Assembly: GCA_000697055.1 (NCBI GenBank)
Contig: JNDT01002236.1
Coordinates: 62,001-126,000, forward strand
Direction of reading: 5' to 3'
DNA from: Saksenaea vasiformis B4078
Lineage: Eukaryota; Mucoromycota; Mucoromycetes; Mucorales; Saksenaeaceae
Length of the DNA: 64,000 nt
Notes under the pieces: model-generated
What the model was told of the DNA's origin: nothing
Databases searched by the model: none
The model's input: the letters and a program-made list of their open reading frames with translations, nothing else
Made by a program: the position numbers and the translations under genes
Shown here: piece after piece, positions 45,865 through 57,625 of the stretch
Numbering within the stretch: position 1 is the first letter of the stretch
Layout: each line of letters opens with the position of its first letter

Positions 45865-46362
45865 AAAAAAATTGATATTTTTTTTCTTGCCAATTTTATT
45901 TACTTTACTCTCTGAGATGATGCAAGATAGGATGATCTATTGTTGGAAATGAGCGAAGTTGAATGTATCATAACTTTCACTTGCTTGAGTGGCGGTCAAA
46001 GTGCCCCAGCATAGCCAGAAGAGTTTGGAAGAGCTCTTTGACCTAGAAAATGATGGTATATTATATCAATGTCGAACATGTGCACCGATACTCCACGTAG
46101 GTTCAAACTAAAATTTTCTATTGACTATAGATTTTCCCGAGAAAGAACGAAATAAATATTGTAGAGTAGAGTTGATGATCCTGTTACTACTACAACGTCT
46201 AAAGTGCCGATGTTAGTTTCCTTTATTGTAAATGCTCTCGAAACTAAACTGGTTATCAAGGTTGATCGATTGTAAGCAAGTGGTACCCTACTATGCAACG
46301 TGAGAGATCTATCTCCTGGGAACGTGGGACTAAGAGCTAAAGAAGAAAAGAGTTTTTCCTCT
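45865..46362. other. Intergenic, no gene seen
   Basis: Between the broken Sel1 locus and the 3' end of the GH16 gene. Nothing recognisable. Confidence 0.5.
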
Positions 46363-47589
46363 TCATTTCAAAATAAACATCCATGAAACAATGAATAAAA
46401 TAAAAAAGATAAATGAATAATCTACAGTAGAAGCTGCTGACTGGACCGGATCAGGCACCGGAACTGGCGCTGGATCTGGGTTATCCTTTGCAACCAGCTG
46501 CTCCACCACATCTAATAATACGCATTGTGTCCAATGTCAATTCCATGTTTGGGAATGTTTTTCTTTTTTTTTTTTTTACTTACTTCGGATCTCACATGTT
46601 TTATTTGTTGACTGGCACTTGGGTGCATAGCGACTCGAATTGAACAAGGCGGTGATATTCATGATTTCCAATTTGGCATCCTGGGCGGGAGGGCCTTGAC
46701 TAAAGTTTGCATTACCATCTGTCCAATGATTAAGCATAACGCGGCCAGGTGTCGAAGGTATATTAGTGACAAGACGCTTTGCTTCGACTCCATCGATATA
46801 AAAGATGACGAGGTTGGGAAACCAATCGAACCGATACTCGTGAAAATCCTAAACGGCCCTTTCGAGTCAGCGGCGGAGGTCCAAATAAAGTAAATAATAG
46901 AAAAGCTTTTTTTTTACCGTCGAGGGATCGAAGCCAAGCCAATGATTATCGTGTGTTAGATTGGAGGCGCGACCATTTGTAATTAAACCAGGATGAATGG
47001 CAAAATAGGATTGTGGTGGGAATACAGCACTCAGGACTTCAATGTCAATCTCGCTTGTCGGGCCGTAGACGTACATTGCGGCGACTGTTCCTTTAATGGC
47101 AGAAGTACGCATATAGCTTCGGAAGGAACCATACAAAAAATCAGTCCTATAAACAGAATTAGCCAAAAAGAAAGAAAGAAAAAAAAAGGGTATCTCGCGT
47201 CACCCTGCGGCTATGTTATGCAGTTTTGCCTCTAACCTTTTTGTGCCTACGCCACCGCAGCGGATATCGTCCATTTGCTGGGCGACAGTGACGGCGATCT
47301 GCAATGCGCCATCAAGGGCGACGTTGTTACGGCTGAAGATGCGTGGATAAGTGTTTTCATATTTCGGTTGGATTTCGTAGCTAGCAATAAAGATGTCATC
47401 CGTTTGGTAAAGTTCGCTGGTATTTAGGCCTTCTCGGAAGTTCATATGCCATAGATGGGACCAGTGGATGTCACCATCTCGATAGCCACAGTCGCAGTTC
47501 TGGGAGATGCTTGTGTCTACCAAAGAGGACGTTGCAGATACAACCGAGAGGAAAGCTAGAAAGCTCATACCACAAATGGCAGAGCGCAT
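46363..47589 (-). CDS. GPI-type GH16 beta-glucanase-like protein
   Basis: Family GH16 enzymes hydrolyse or transfer cell-wall beta-glucans. Four exons: 47589-47237, 47146-46918, 46848-46584 and 46511-46363 (introns of 90, 69 and 72 nt), giving 331 residues. A signal peptide (ICGMSFLAFLSVVSA) begins the protein. The catalytic motif SEIDIEVL (ExDxE) is intact, preceded by YGSFRSYMRTSAIKGTVAAM and followed by HEYRFDWFPNLVIFYIDG and VMLNHWTDGNANFSQGPP. The C-terminus has a Pro-rich stretch (PDPAPVPVPDPV) and then a hydrophobic tail (YSFIFFILFIVSWMFIL), consistent with a GPI-anchor signal or membrane anchor at the cell surface. The long frame upstream of 47589 is not needed. Introns 1 and 3 contain long purine or pyrimidine tracts. 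Confidence 0.9.
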
Positions 47590-48292
47590 CACCTGAAAGA
47601 GAAGAAATTCTTGGTCTTTAGTTCCAAAGAAAGAAACAAGAGTTACCTTTTTCGAAAAAATTAGCGAGCAAGTGTTTGTTACTACTACTGTTCTTCTATT
47701 GTTTTTGCCTCTTGTTTCTCTTTTCGAGGGAGATAGCGCACGGACCAGTCGGAAAATATTCCAGAGCATTGTGACAAAGCTGCTTGAACCCGTCTCGGGG
47801 TTATCGTAAGCGTTTATCCGAACTAAAAAGAGAACGAGAGAGAGAGACAGGATGGGATTGAGTATCGACTTTAACCATACTTGGAGTTCCATACAAAGTT
47901 TCTGAGAATATAAACGATTTTTACCACATTCCAAATGAACACAGGAATTGCTCGTAGTAGTACAGTGTCTAGGATGGGGGGAGAAGTAAATTTACAAGTT
48001 TTGGTTCCAGTTGTCTAAATCAAGACTGCTACTGCTTACTGCCGTTTCCTTTTATGTTGAAAAGACATCAATTAAAGAAAAGAGTAAAAAAAGAGAGAGA
48101 AAGAAGAAAAGAAGGAAAAAAAGATTCGGTGTGGCCATAAGCTTCCAGACCCAGCGCAAACAAGAGTTAGACTTAACAATTACCTCTTTCGCCAGTCACT
48201 TTCCATGCGCATAAGCAAAGCACATTCACATGTTTTAGCAATAGGATATGTCAAACTCTTTTTTATTTTTTATTTTCCTTTCTTCGCTCTCT

Positions 48293-48345
<53 letters not shown>

Positions 48346-48439
48346 TTTTCTTTTTTCCATTTTTTGTTATCTACTTCTCTTTTCTTCAGTTGTTTATTAT
48401 TTTCTTAAAGGAGATTGATTGGCTCATAGTGTTTGAATC
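47590..48439. promoter_or_regulatory. Divergent intergenic region with CT microsatellite
   Basis: Upstream region of the GH16 gene (-) and the CCCH gene (+). It holds purine-rich runs (48070-48125) and a long (CT)n tract, then a T-rich leader before ATG 48440. No other gene was seen. Confidence 0.5.
48283..48343. repeat. (CT)n microsatellite
   Basis: A near-uninterrupted CT dinucleotide tract of about 50 bp with T-rich edges, roughly 100 bp upstream of the CCCH zinc-finger start. Such pyrimidine tracts are common in fungal core promoters and leaders. Confidence 0.9.
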
Positions 48440-49392
48440 ATGGCATCCTCTTCATTGGATCAAGAAGATCAAGTTAATTGTCAGGTGAACTTGACAGAGA
48501 AAGATGATCCAAAGAATAAAATGGTGGGATCTCGACGTACTCGACGACGTCCACGGCGAAACAGAAATAAAACTAAAAAAGGCAAGCAGAGATAAATCGA
48601 CCCTATTCCGTTTGATGATTTCCAACCTGTAGTAGTAGTAAACAATACCACTGATCAATCAACTGAAGAGTTGGTGTGTGGTATGCGTAGCTTATCATTC
48701 CAAACACCTATCAATAGTGAAGGTGTTACAGAATGTCGTTCTTCTGATGAACGAACAAATACGACAAGAAAGGCAATACAAGATGAAAAGAAACAAAGAT
48801 TATATAAAACAGAACTTTGTCGTAATTGGGAAGAAATTGATTACTGCAGGTATATTTAACTCTTTTTCTTTCCTTCTTTTCCTTTTGATCACACAAAAAG
48901 ATGAACATCTCTCTCTTTCTTTTTAGGTACGGCCACAAATGTCAATACGCGCACGGACTCTCGGATATGCGTGAGGTGCAGCGTCACCCAAAATACAAAA
49001 CTCAGATTTGCAGGACGTTCCACAAAACAGGTGCTTGTCCGTATGGAGCTCGATGTACATTTCGCCACCAGGAGGAAGAAGAATCATCTATCCCGCAAAA
49101 TTCACCCTTAACTACAGCATCTTCTACACCGAATCTTTCCACTATATCCGATGTATCTTTTACGACGACGATGATGGAAAATAATAACAACAACAAACCT
49201 CTTGATCCGGATGATCTTGTTTTACCTCGTCCAGAATCACTTCTTCCGCATGAACTACTCGTGGATCTATCAGAACCTGAATTCGCCGTTCCTCTTCCGA
49301 TGTTTGCATACTTCCCATCGTCTGATCCGTTATGGTGTGACTATGTTAAAAAACAACATTTTGTACCGAATCCAGACCGATACATGTTCTAA
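48440..49392 (+). CDS. TIS11/tristetraprolin-type CCCH zinc-finger protein
   Basis: Proteins of this type bind AU-rich elements in mRNA 3' UTRs and promote decay. Three exons: 48440-48581, 48633-48849 and 48927-49392, giving 274 residues. The N-terminus is Arg/Lys-rich (SRRTRRRPRRNRNKTKK). The tandem CCCH fingers are exact: lead-in YKTELC, C-x8-C-x5-C-x3-H (CRNWEEIDYCRYGHKCQYAH), and lead-in YKTQIC followed by CRTFHKTGACPYGARCTFRH. The remainder is Ser/Pro/Asp-rich. The contiguous frame contains a TAA at 48593-48595; a 51-nt GC-AG intron (AAAG|GCAAGC...CTGTAG) removes it and keeps the frame, so I favour that model over a downstream start at 48671 or 48683. The second intron (77 nt) is pyrimidine-rich. 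Confidence 0.9.
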
Positions 49393-51642
49393 CCAACTTT
49401 CTTTCTTTCTTTTTTTTTTTGCACTAATCTATTTGAACGTATATAACCTTCTTTTTTTTTGGAGATTGTTTTAATCAATTTTTCCCTTTTGCATTCTGTT
49501 TGGGACAAAATAAAGCAAAAAAGAAAAAGTGTTGCACATTCAATGATTGTTTCCCACGCCAGTTTCTGGTTTCTTGAACTTGTTTCACAAATGTTCAAAT
49601 GGAAAAGATGCTCGTGACCATAACAGGAATCCAACTTCAACCTAACACACACAAAAACATTGGGAAAAGGAATTCAAGGGATCCATTCTTCTTTCCCTGA
49701 CTACCATGTTGTGTAACACGATACTCCAATTTATATTTGCTGTGTTCTCATGAAGGCAAAGGAATGAGGACGCGTCCTGTTAGTTGTCTTGAACAGCATT
49801 GTATTTTCCGAGAATAGGAGGAGCTTCATATCGATGACAGTCTCGAGGATTGTTAATCAATCGATGCAAAAGAGACAAAGATCGTGGTTTTCAACGTTTT
49901 GAACTGACTGACTGACTTGGGGATCATATTTATATATCTACTTCGGCTAGGATCTGATGAATTACGCGTCTTGCCTTCAGTACACGTCGCATTGACATCA
50001 TGTCTTGGAAAACTCTATAAAGAAGCTCGGACGAAGGGATATGTACTGAGGTCCCTTTTTTTGCGTTCATTTTTCCCAAAATGGCAGTTGCACAAACAAA
50101 AAGAAAAAAAGAAATCATTACGGGTAAAGAGACACATCTTACACACACAGCTACCAAGTCTACTCGTACAAAAAGAAACAGTAAAGAGGAGTGTGCTACT
50201 TAACTGACCAGTGATATGAATGGAACAGAACGTGTAGTCAAACCAGCGTTCATGATCATAGATACGTTTTTCATTGTCTGGGTTGGATGATTTCATTCTA
50301 GACAGGATCGTGGATAGCTTGATGCATAACGCGGTGCCGCTGTACCTGAACGCCCTAAAAAAAAATCGAGGTTATACTCCGCCATCAGATAAAGTGCAAA
50401 AACTTTCCATAGGTTTGGTTTCAGTTTGAAGGAAACCTGTGGGCGAAAAACTGATGATGCTCCGAATTCTAATGTAGACTGATCTGTCTCTCTATTCGCT
50501 GAATTCTCCATTGTTTGTTCTATGAATCGCCCGTCAGGCATCTCTCCGGCCGATTTTACGAGTGAAACCCGTGAAAGGCTAAAAGCCAAACCTTCGGAAG
50601 GACATTTTATAAACCCGAATTCGCATGGACTGCAGATATACTAATAACAACATTAAAAAGTTTAATTAGACACAGTTTGGTATTCTTGGTACATGCGAGG
50701 CTAATTACAGACTTTTATTGGTTTCAAGCTACTGCGTTAAAGGAGTTTCAACCTCTTGAAAATCACAGAAGCTATTTTTGTTCAAGGCCCTACGCGCAAA
50801 GTGGCTATTTACAACAGCACCGTGATGTAGGACGTTGCTATCGTTTTTGCCAAATTAGGAGAAATCGGTGTTTGTTATGCTACGGAAGTCATTACATCCG
50901 GAATTGTAAGATAGCAAGAAACAGAGGAATGTTCATCGATCGATAGTATATAATCTCGATCGCCCGTGGATTGGAAGTGGCAAGCTTTGTGTTACCTGAT
51001 ACTTTATCCTTTCGATCATCGATTGGATCAGGATGTAATGGATTTCATTTTATTTCGGTTAAGATTCTTCAAGAGCAACCACCTTCTCTCTATTCCTGGC
51101 TAGAATACAGCTTCCAAGTTGGTAGTCAAGTGGAACATACACACCGTGGCATCATGATTTCAGTCATGCTATGAGTTGGTAATGAGATTTTATGATGCGG
51201 AAGTTCAAAAATGATTTTTGGTTCAGGAGTTCCATCATTTTGTGTGTGACACACAGTAATGGATACCAAGAATATGCTCGGGTCGGAAAGATGAGAGGGG
51301 CCCATGTGCCGAAACAGCACTTTTCTATTCGTTACTTCCTATAAATTAACTCTAAACCGTTTTCCCATAGGATGCTATGTTAAAGTACTTTCTTAAGTAA
51401 TAAAGAAGAAAAAAAGGAGGAGATGACTAAAAAGTTAATGACTATATATTATTATCAATAGCACTATTCAGATGTTGATGAATAAATAGAGACGGAAAAA
51501 AGGGAGCAAGAAGCGAAAAGGGGAGCCCGTTTGACTGTGAAACCTCAATTTCTTTTTTTATCTCACCAGTCTAAAAAAGATGAAAAAATATCCTAGAACC
51601 ACTTTTTTTTTCTTTAATCCACTATACTACGATCCACATAAT
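49393..51642. other. No gene confidently identified
   Basis: A minus-strand frame at 50293-50589 has protein-like content (FIEQTMENSANRETDQSTLE, VSFKLKPNLWKVFALYLMAE) but no family could be recognised and no exons joined to it. A plus-strand frame (50677-50946) contains CLLCYGSHYIRNC, only loosely like a zinc knuckle. T/A-rich runs flank the CCCH gene. Confidence 0.35.
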
Positions 51643-52852
51643 ATGGCTCTAAAATTTGGTGAACAGTGTGACCCCACTCCATTCTACTCGTAAGCTTCTT
51701 CTTCTTCTTCTTCTTCTTACTTCTTCTTATTGGTTATCTTTACTGATCCACCCCTCTCTCTCTCTTAGATCAAGTTGGCAGTATCAAGACTCTTGTCATG
51801 ATGTCTATCTCTTTTGCGATCCTACATCGAGAACATGTAGAAACAAAGGATGTACTAATTCCGACTATCTTCAAGGGTATATAGAATTAATTAACCAAAG
51901 ATCTGCCTTTCTAACCATGGATAATAATATACTATAGATGGGATGTCACCAAACATAAAATGCCTCCTCGTTGCACTAGTTCGAGTTACTGTCCAGACAA
52001 CAACTCAGGATGTATGCCATTGCTTGCCGTCGGTGAACGTTGTGAAATGGTAATAATAAACACAAGTAAATGCATGACTACGTAACTGACATGGCATCAT
52101 TGTTAGCAACGAGACGATGAATGTGCGGGTCGCAATGCCATTTGTTTGAACGGCACCTGCTTCATCAAAGGTGCTCCTTTGGGAGGCTTTTGTGGCACTG
52201 ATACGTACGTCCCTACTTTCTTATAAAAATTTCAAGTGGCTAACCGCGCCCCGGCTTTAGGACATCCTACGTATCTTTAGACGCCGAAGGTGATGCTTTG
52301 CAACAAACCATTATTCGTGATAACTGTACTATCGGCACCTATTGTGGCCCGAAGAGTCTTTGTGTCGAATCCAAAGTGAATGGTCTGGGATGTGAACAGG
52401 ACCGCGAATGCATTTCAGGCACCTGCAGTAATGATAATATCTGCATCAATGGTCCAGAAGTGTTTCACACAATCAAACCATGGTTATGGGGCGTACTTGG
52501 TGCTGCTGTCGTTATTTTTGTCCTGTTTATTCTCGGTGCTCTCTGGATCCTACATAGATACCAGTCAAAGAAAGAACATGAAAAGATTCTCAAGTTCTTT
52601 GGCGACAATGAAGAATTTGCGAAATACGTCGATCACGACGAAGGAGGCTCCATGTATGAAAATGAAGTCTATGCAAACGACAGCCGCACCAGCGTCGTTT
52701 ACCTGACCACACCGGATTACGTTAAATCCTCTGCTCTTTCCACCCATTCATGGCGCAACTCTTCCGCCTCTCGTCTACGGGAAGCATCACCCAGAACATC
52801 CGGTTCCTTCACTCCCAGCGGCAACCGTGCACAGACCCCTGAACCTCGTTAG
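51643..52852 (+). CDS. Cys-rich type I membrane protein, unknown function
   Basis: Five exons: 51643-51689, 51769-51876, 51938-52049, 52107-52204 and 52261-52852 (introns of 56-79 nt), giving 318 residues. The ectodomain is rich in Cys pairs with EGF/Dickkopf-like spacing (QDSCHDVYLFCDPTSRTC, MPPRCTSSSYCPDNNSGC, CIGTCSNDN-type segments such as CEQDRECISGTCSNDNICI). One membrane helix follows (VLGAAVVIFVLFILGALWIL), then a Lys-rich stop-transfer and a Ser/Thr/Pro-rich cytosolic tail (SASRLREASPRTSGSFTPSG). A signal peptide is not visible from ATG 51643; an upstream exon or the in-frame ATG at 51580 may supply it. It is likely a surface or wall-associated receptor-like protein; this is inference from topology. 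Confidence 0.75.
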
Positions 52853-53349
52853 ATTCGTCGTATCATCTTCTTGTACACCTCTCACATACATAACAACATC
52901 TACTTTTTTTTACTCATACTGTTTTTATCCCGACACCTTATTTTTGCATCGATGTTGTACTTCATTTTCACCACCATGAACTCCGCCTCCGTTTCTCCTT
53001 TTTCTTTTTTTGGCTATTAAGGTGATTTTTTTCTTTTTTATCCGTAGAACTTTGTTGTAGAGTGAGTGAGCCATGCATAATTGATCCAATATAATAACAG
53101 CAATAAATTTCCTCTTTTTATTCTTCTTCTTCCTAGAATAACCATAACCCCTCGGCCCCTCCCCTCCTCTCTTCCTGACCATACATACATAGATCAGAAG
53201 GTACTTTTTTTTGCAGTTAGAATCCAAATCTTCCTAGGCAAGGGGAATCGTCCAAAAAAGCGCCCTACGGTTAACAATAAACTAAATTAACAATCCCCTA
53301 TTTCCTCCCGTTTTACAACCAATCCATCCCGTGTTAGCCATCATAGACG

Positions 53350-53386
<37 letters not shown>

Positions 53387-53442
53387 TACAAAGGATTGCT
53401 TTTTTTTTCTTTTCTTTACTCACAAATTGGGGTCCCTGGCCT
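52853..53442. other. Intergenic with poly(A) tract
   Basis: 3' flanks of two convergent genes, strongly A/T-rich. No gene recognised. Confidence 0.5.
53354..53383. repeat. A30 homopolymer
   Basis: Thirty consecutive adenines, about 60 bp beyond the stop of the F-box gene on the opposite strand. It could be slippage-prone or the tail of a retroposed sequence; no retrosequence was recognised next to it. Confidence 0.9.
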
Positions 53443-55299
53443 TCAGTACTGTACAGTAATGAGATCCATTGTCAATCGATGAAGCGATTTGCATCGAATG
53501 GCAATGTATCCATAAGGTATATCTTGTGTCCATTCCTTGTGGCGGCGATGTGGCGGCGATCTTTCCAGAAGAACGTCCGATGGATCCACAACAGGATAGT
53601 GATGGATTTTCGCAACCTCTTTTTTCTGGAGTCGTCCCAGAACGAGAGGAATGCGACTACGACCTTCTGCAAGATGCAGATGGTACCACCTAGCCAATTG
53701 CTCCTCATCAATGTCTTTTGCCTGTCGCTTCCGTGTCCTCCGTATTTTGTCCAGAAGCGTCACTTTAACGATGGCTGCGTCGTATCCAGGATGAAATGCA
53801 GTATACCCGGTCATCCGTCCTACACTCTCGATTTTGAATGTATTGAAAGTATGTCCCGGCATATTAATAAAGAGATTGGTATCTGAAGAATCCCATGCAC
53901 ATTTTCGTAAATGCATGTCGGAAAGATGAGGACATCGTTCGGAGAGATAGGTGAAAATAGTAGGAGAAAACCGGACGCGCTTTAGAGACAGGCTGGTTAG
54001 ACTCGGGTAAGGCTGTGTACTGGAGTGAGCTCCGACCACAAGGGCTGCTTTTGCAAGTGTCAATCTTCGAAGATATCTGCAATGGTCAAACAGCATATCA
54101 AGATCGAGTTCCCGTGAAAAATAGGCTCGGGCATCTTCACTCGCAAGTTCAAGTTCCACCAGGTTTCGGCACTCGCCAATCGCCTGTATCATATCGACCA
54201 GTTGTGCGTTCGACCATACAGGTAAATGCAACGTCCTCAGAGTGGTCTGATTCCGACGCATCATGGCATCAAACATCTGAGGCGTCATCCCTTGTCTGTC
54301 GGGCAGCATTGTAGAAAATGCAAGTCGAATCGTCTCCAGACCATGCATTGCCTCAAAAAAGAGTTCTCCTGGCCAGAAAGCTTCCTCGATGTTCTCGAGA
54401 TGAAGGAATCGAAGGCGACGGCAGTGTTTTGGAATGTTTAAAAAAGAACGTCTGGTATCGGATGCCGTCGCCAGTAGTCGCGAAGGTCGTGATCCCACGC
54501 GGAATCGCCAGTCAATCGTCGTCAAGCATGGGTATTTTCTTGCAAAATGATCAATCCATCGATGATCTTCCAATTGAAAAGCATCAAGCTTCAGTGTGCG
54601 CATCGTGCGTTGTATTTTTTCTTCCTCATGGCCATTCCCTATCGGTAGGAAATTGACATTTGAAAGTGAGAGGTACTGGAGGGTTTGACAGATATCATGC
54701 AGCAAAGTGATGTTTTCCACCGAAAAGGACAGTAGTTGACTCTCGTTTATATAATCGCTTCTCCCACAAATTGTGAGATGTGTCAGGTTACGTGCAAAAA
54801 CGAGGATTGGTACTAATAGCTGCTGCTGGTAGAGTATATCGCCAAGGTGTTCGTGAAAATCCAAATGGGTCAACTGCTGACCGAGCTTTCGTAGCACATG
54901 GGCCACGGCTGGGTCATTAAGTTGGAGACGCTTGAGTGAGGTGAAGTTGGGAACAACTGTCCCGTAGTTGCCAAATCGCTTACATAAGGCCCAGTGAAAG
55001 CCAAGAATCTCGATGCTAGAACATAGCCGTGGCAGTTCTTCAAATTCATCACGACTCATGCCAGGGCCGTCCAAATTCAACTCGCGAACAAGATGCCCTA
55101 ACCCGGACTCGCGAAAGGTACGTAGCAGCATTCTGAATTGCCACCGAGTTCGCAATGTAATGCTACGATACAACGTTCTGGAGAAACCTGCATGCCATGT
55201 TTGACAGACACTCGCGCATCGGCTTTTCTCGCCGCATGACAGGTAGTCGGCGATGTGATTAATGATCTCCTGTGGTAATGTTTCCATGCTGACATGCAT
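53443..55299 (-). CDS. F-box / leucine-rich-repeat protein
   Basis: Single exon, 618 residues from ATG 55299 (614 from ATG 55287, which directly precedes the F-box). The F-box is ETLPQEIINHIADYLSCGEK followed by SRCASVCQTWHAGFSRTLYR. Leucine-rich units follow (LKRLQLNDPAVAHVLRKLGQ, LQYLSLSNVNFLPIGN, LRFLHLENIEEAFWPGELFF, LRRLTLAKAALVVGAHS). It is an SCF substrate adaptor by family analogy; the target is unknown. It is a diverged paralogue of the gene at 34624-36453, with the same intronless layout and a similar C-terminal GYIAIRCKSLHRLT motif. Confidence 0.88.
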   Translation of the reverse strand: MHVSMETLPQEIINHIADYLSCGEKSRCASVCQTWHAGFSRTLYRSITLRTRWQFRMLLRTFRESGLGHLVRELNLDGPGMSRDEFEELPRLCSSIEILGFHWALCKRFGNYGTVVPNFTSLKRLQLNDPAVAHVLRKLGQQLTHLDFHEHLGDILYQQQLLVPILVFARNLTHLTICGRSDYINESQLLSFSVENITLLHDICQTLQYLSLSNVNFLPIGNGHEEEKIQRTMRTLKLDAFQLEDHRWIDHFARKYPCLTTIDWRFRVGSRPSRLLATASDTRRSFLNIPKHCRRLRFLHLENIEEAFWPGELFFEAMHGLETIRLAFSTMLPDRQGMTPQMFDAMMRRNQTTLRTLHLPVWSNAQLVDMIQAIGECRNLVELELASEDARAYFSRELDLDMLFDHCRYLRRLTLAKAALVVGAHSSTQPYPSLTSLSLKRVRFSPTIFTYLSERCPHLSDMHLRKCAWDSSDTNLFINMPGHTFNTFKIESVGRMTGYTAFHPGYDAAIVKVTLLDKIRRTRKRQAKDIDEEQLARWYHLHLAEGRSRIPLVLGRLQKKEVAKIHHYPVVDPSDVLLERSPPHRRHKEWTQDIPYGYIAIRCKSLHRLTMDLITVQY

Positions 55300-56229
55300 A
55301 GTGCAGAGTGACACAACTTTAACTGGCTGAGAAAAACCTCGAGGGGACAATAATCGATTTCCGGGTGTGTGACTTTTGGGTCTTGTTCCTTTGCCTGATG
55401 CAATAAGCTCGTTTAACGTAGGCTGTAGCGTTTATCGCCCGACACCCCGTGAAAGATCCTTTTTCCGTATATCAGCTGAGGTACTAGTCGATCAAGGACA
55501 GCTTGGCAGAAAGTTTACTGCAAGCTGTTTCTCTGTTGATGCACCGTTCGAGGCGTTCATATCTTCAATCCAATCTTGCTCAAAGTATTATGAATTGACT
55601 GCATACTACAGACAGACTGAATGCCCAGAAATGCTTGCATTTATGCAATAAGCCAGACCAATTGATCCTAAAATACTGCTTTTCTAACCGCACTCGGATT
55701 AATTTCACGCAACGGGTATTGGGTATATCGCGTAGAATTGCTCATAAGGATGCCGAAAATATTAAGGAAGATTCCTCGTCAGCACGCACAGTGTTTGACG
55801 GGTCCATTGCGGACAGTCAAGACGATGTGAAGGTACGAAAATGTCGATATTCTGGCATTGTCCCATGATAGAATATTGGACTATTGCGTGAATTGATCGG
55901 ACTCCAACCCTTTACCATCACCGCATTTGGTTATACGCCGCGCAAACAGTCAGATGACAAATAGGGTTTGCGAGGGCTTACCAAAAATCTCCCCGCTCCA
56001 GGATAGGCGGCTTGGGAGAAAGATTATGCGAAGCACAGAGGTCTGGAAAACGACATATACATATACAAGAACCAAAGTATGTATCAACAGGCTACTTAAA
56101 GGCTCTCATTTATTTAACGAGCTTCTATGGATCCAAAAAGTCATAGTAGAGAAGGATATAGTTCTAGTGTTCCGAGAGTCTTCTTGTTTTCTCTGGATCT
56201 TCGGGTTCGTGCATTGTTTTCTGACTTAG
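55300..56229. other. No gene confidently identified
   Basis: A plus-strand frame (55376-55651) has moderately protein-like content (ERSFFRISAEVLVDQGQLGR) without any motif. It overlaps the upstream region of the F-box gene and was not accepted. Confidence 0.35.
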
Positions 56230-56981
56230 TCAGGTTTTCTTGCTGCAAATAATGATTCCCATGGTAATACTTATGGCAGAAACTGCAGCAGCAAATGAAG
56301 TCGTTGCGGAAAACAATCTTCCCAATTCGTATCGGAAGCTACATCGCTGTCTCATTGCCTGTACCCGTCCTCGAAGATCCGTTGTTTGTTCGTCACTCAA
56401 ATCCGGTATTATCTGTGGCTGGGAGTGTACGGACACCCATACTTGCGTCGTGTAGAGCACCTCAGACTCCTGGAAACACAGTAACAAGCTGCCATCACGA
56501 GAGCACATAGTCAATTGAAAGAAAGAAATAGAGGAGGGCGACGAAATTGTCATTTAAAAGTCAATCGGATCATGCGCGAGAACAGTTTGTTTGCACCATG
56601 CCACCATGGATTTTCTATTTCGGGTCGTACAGTCAGGTCAATACCTTGCTCTACCTTGAGCAGTCACCATTTGTCTCTGCTATCAGCGGGATCTTTGTGC
56701 TTTGCGGTCCTTCTCGACCTGCACAATGCTTGATCTGTCCATTGCAAATGATTGGTACCCTTATATGTGTATGCCACAAAGCGGTAGAACTGCATTATAT
56801 GTTGTGTGTATAAAAATGCAGACAAGAGAAATTCTTCGAGACCGAGTTGTCCTTTACTGTTCTCATACTTAACCTGTCTGTATGATGTCTCTACATACGC
56901 TTTGTTATCTATGGGTATCGCTCGATAAGCACTTGCTGATCCGCAAATATATATTAAGAAAGCGAGGCGCAGACATAACAT
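56230..56981 (-). CDS. Hypothetical secreted/membrane protein
   Basis: The first exon 56981-56874 encodes a clear signal peptide (MLCLRLAFLIYICGSASA) and YRAIPIDNKAYVETSYRQ. A candidate second exon begins at 56789. The last exon, ending at 56230, encodes SRDGSLLLCFQESEVLYTTQ, QAMRQRCSFRYELGRLF and a C-terminal hydrophobic segment (FAAAVSAISITMGIIICSKK), consistent with a membrane or GPI anchor. The middle exon boundaries are uncertain because two frames are possible between 56789 and 56600. The family is unknown. A decayed copy lies 0.5 kb away. Confidence 0.45.
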
Positions 56982-57249
56982 GTAATCTATTATTACAGTA
57001 TGCATGTAGTTTAGGTGGTCTGGTCATTTTCGCATTCTTGTTAGAAGGAATCAACATTGTACGTAAAATTCTATGATCCACGGAACCCTGTTTAAACGCA
57101 TAATGGCGACCCGCTTCTCAAAATGCGTAATAGTTGTCATCTATACAGCACGAAGATGTCTGAAAATGGCTTATACTTCCGCAGCAACGAAATATGAACC
57201 AATTGGCTACACATCGCGACTATCATTAATTTAACAAGTTCTGATGAAG

Positions 57250-57625
57250 ACATAACGTGACGGTAGAACAGGATGTCGCTTTAATTTCCCGGCTACTCTT
57301 TGATTTTCGTAGGGTCTTTAGGTCCGTGCACTGTTTCCCAACATATTCAAGCTTTTTGGATAACAATTCCATATTAGTGACAGATTCGGATTCCGCAAGT
57401 AACGTTCTCGCTGGAAACAGTCGTTGTCATTCATATCGGAAGCTACATTGATCCTCCGTTGACTGCATTGGCGACTGATGGTGGACTGTTCGCGCACTTT
57501 CCGGATCGGACACTATCTGTAGTGGGGAAGGCACGGTGTAGCATACTTGCATTGTGTAATCACTTTTTCTAAACACGGCAATAGGCCATCCTCACGAGCG
57601 TATATTGTGGGTTGCAAAGCAGAGA
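57250..57625 (-). pseudogene. Decayed duplicate of the 56230-56981 gene
   Basis: On the minus strand this segment aligns with the last exon of the neighbouring gene: REDGLLPCLEK versus SRDGSLLLCFQ, and DQCSFRYE versus QRCSFRYE at the same relative position. Here a TGA follows directly after CSFRYE, and further stops and frameshifts interrupt the rest. At the DNA level ATATCGGAAGCTACAT is shared nearly exactly (TATCGGAAGCTACATC in the intact copy). The downstream anchor is not recognisable. Confidence 0.5.

Noticed and set aside
47593..47934. Extension of the GH16 frame upstream to 47934
   Set aside because: The extension adds a non-homologous segment before a good signal peptide; ATG 47589 is the better start.
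50677..50946. Zinc-knuckle / retroelement Gag remnant
   Set aside because: Cys/His spacing (C-x2-C-x3-H-x4-C) does not match the canonical C-x2-C-x4-H-x4-C, and no other retroelement signature is nearby.
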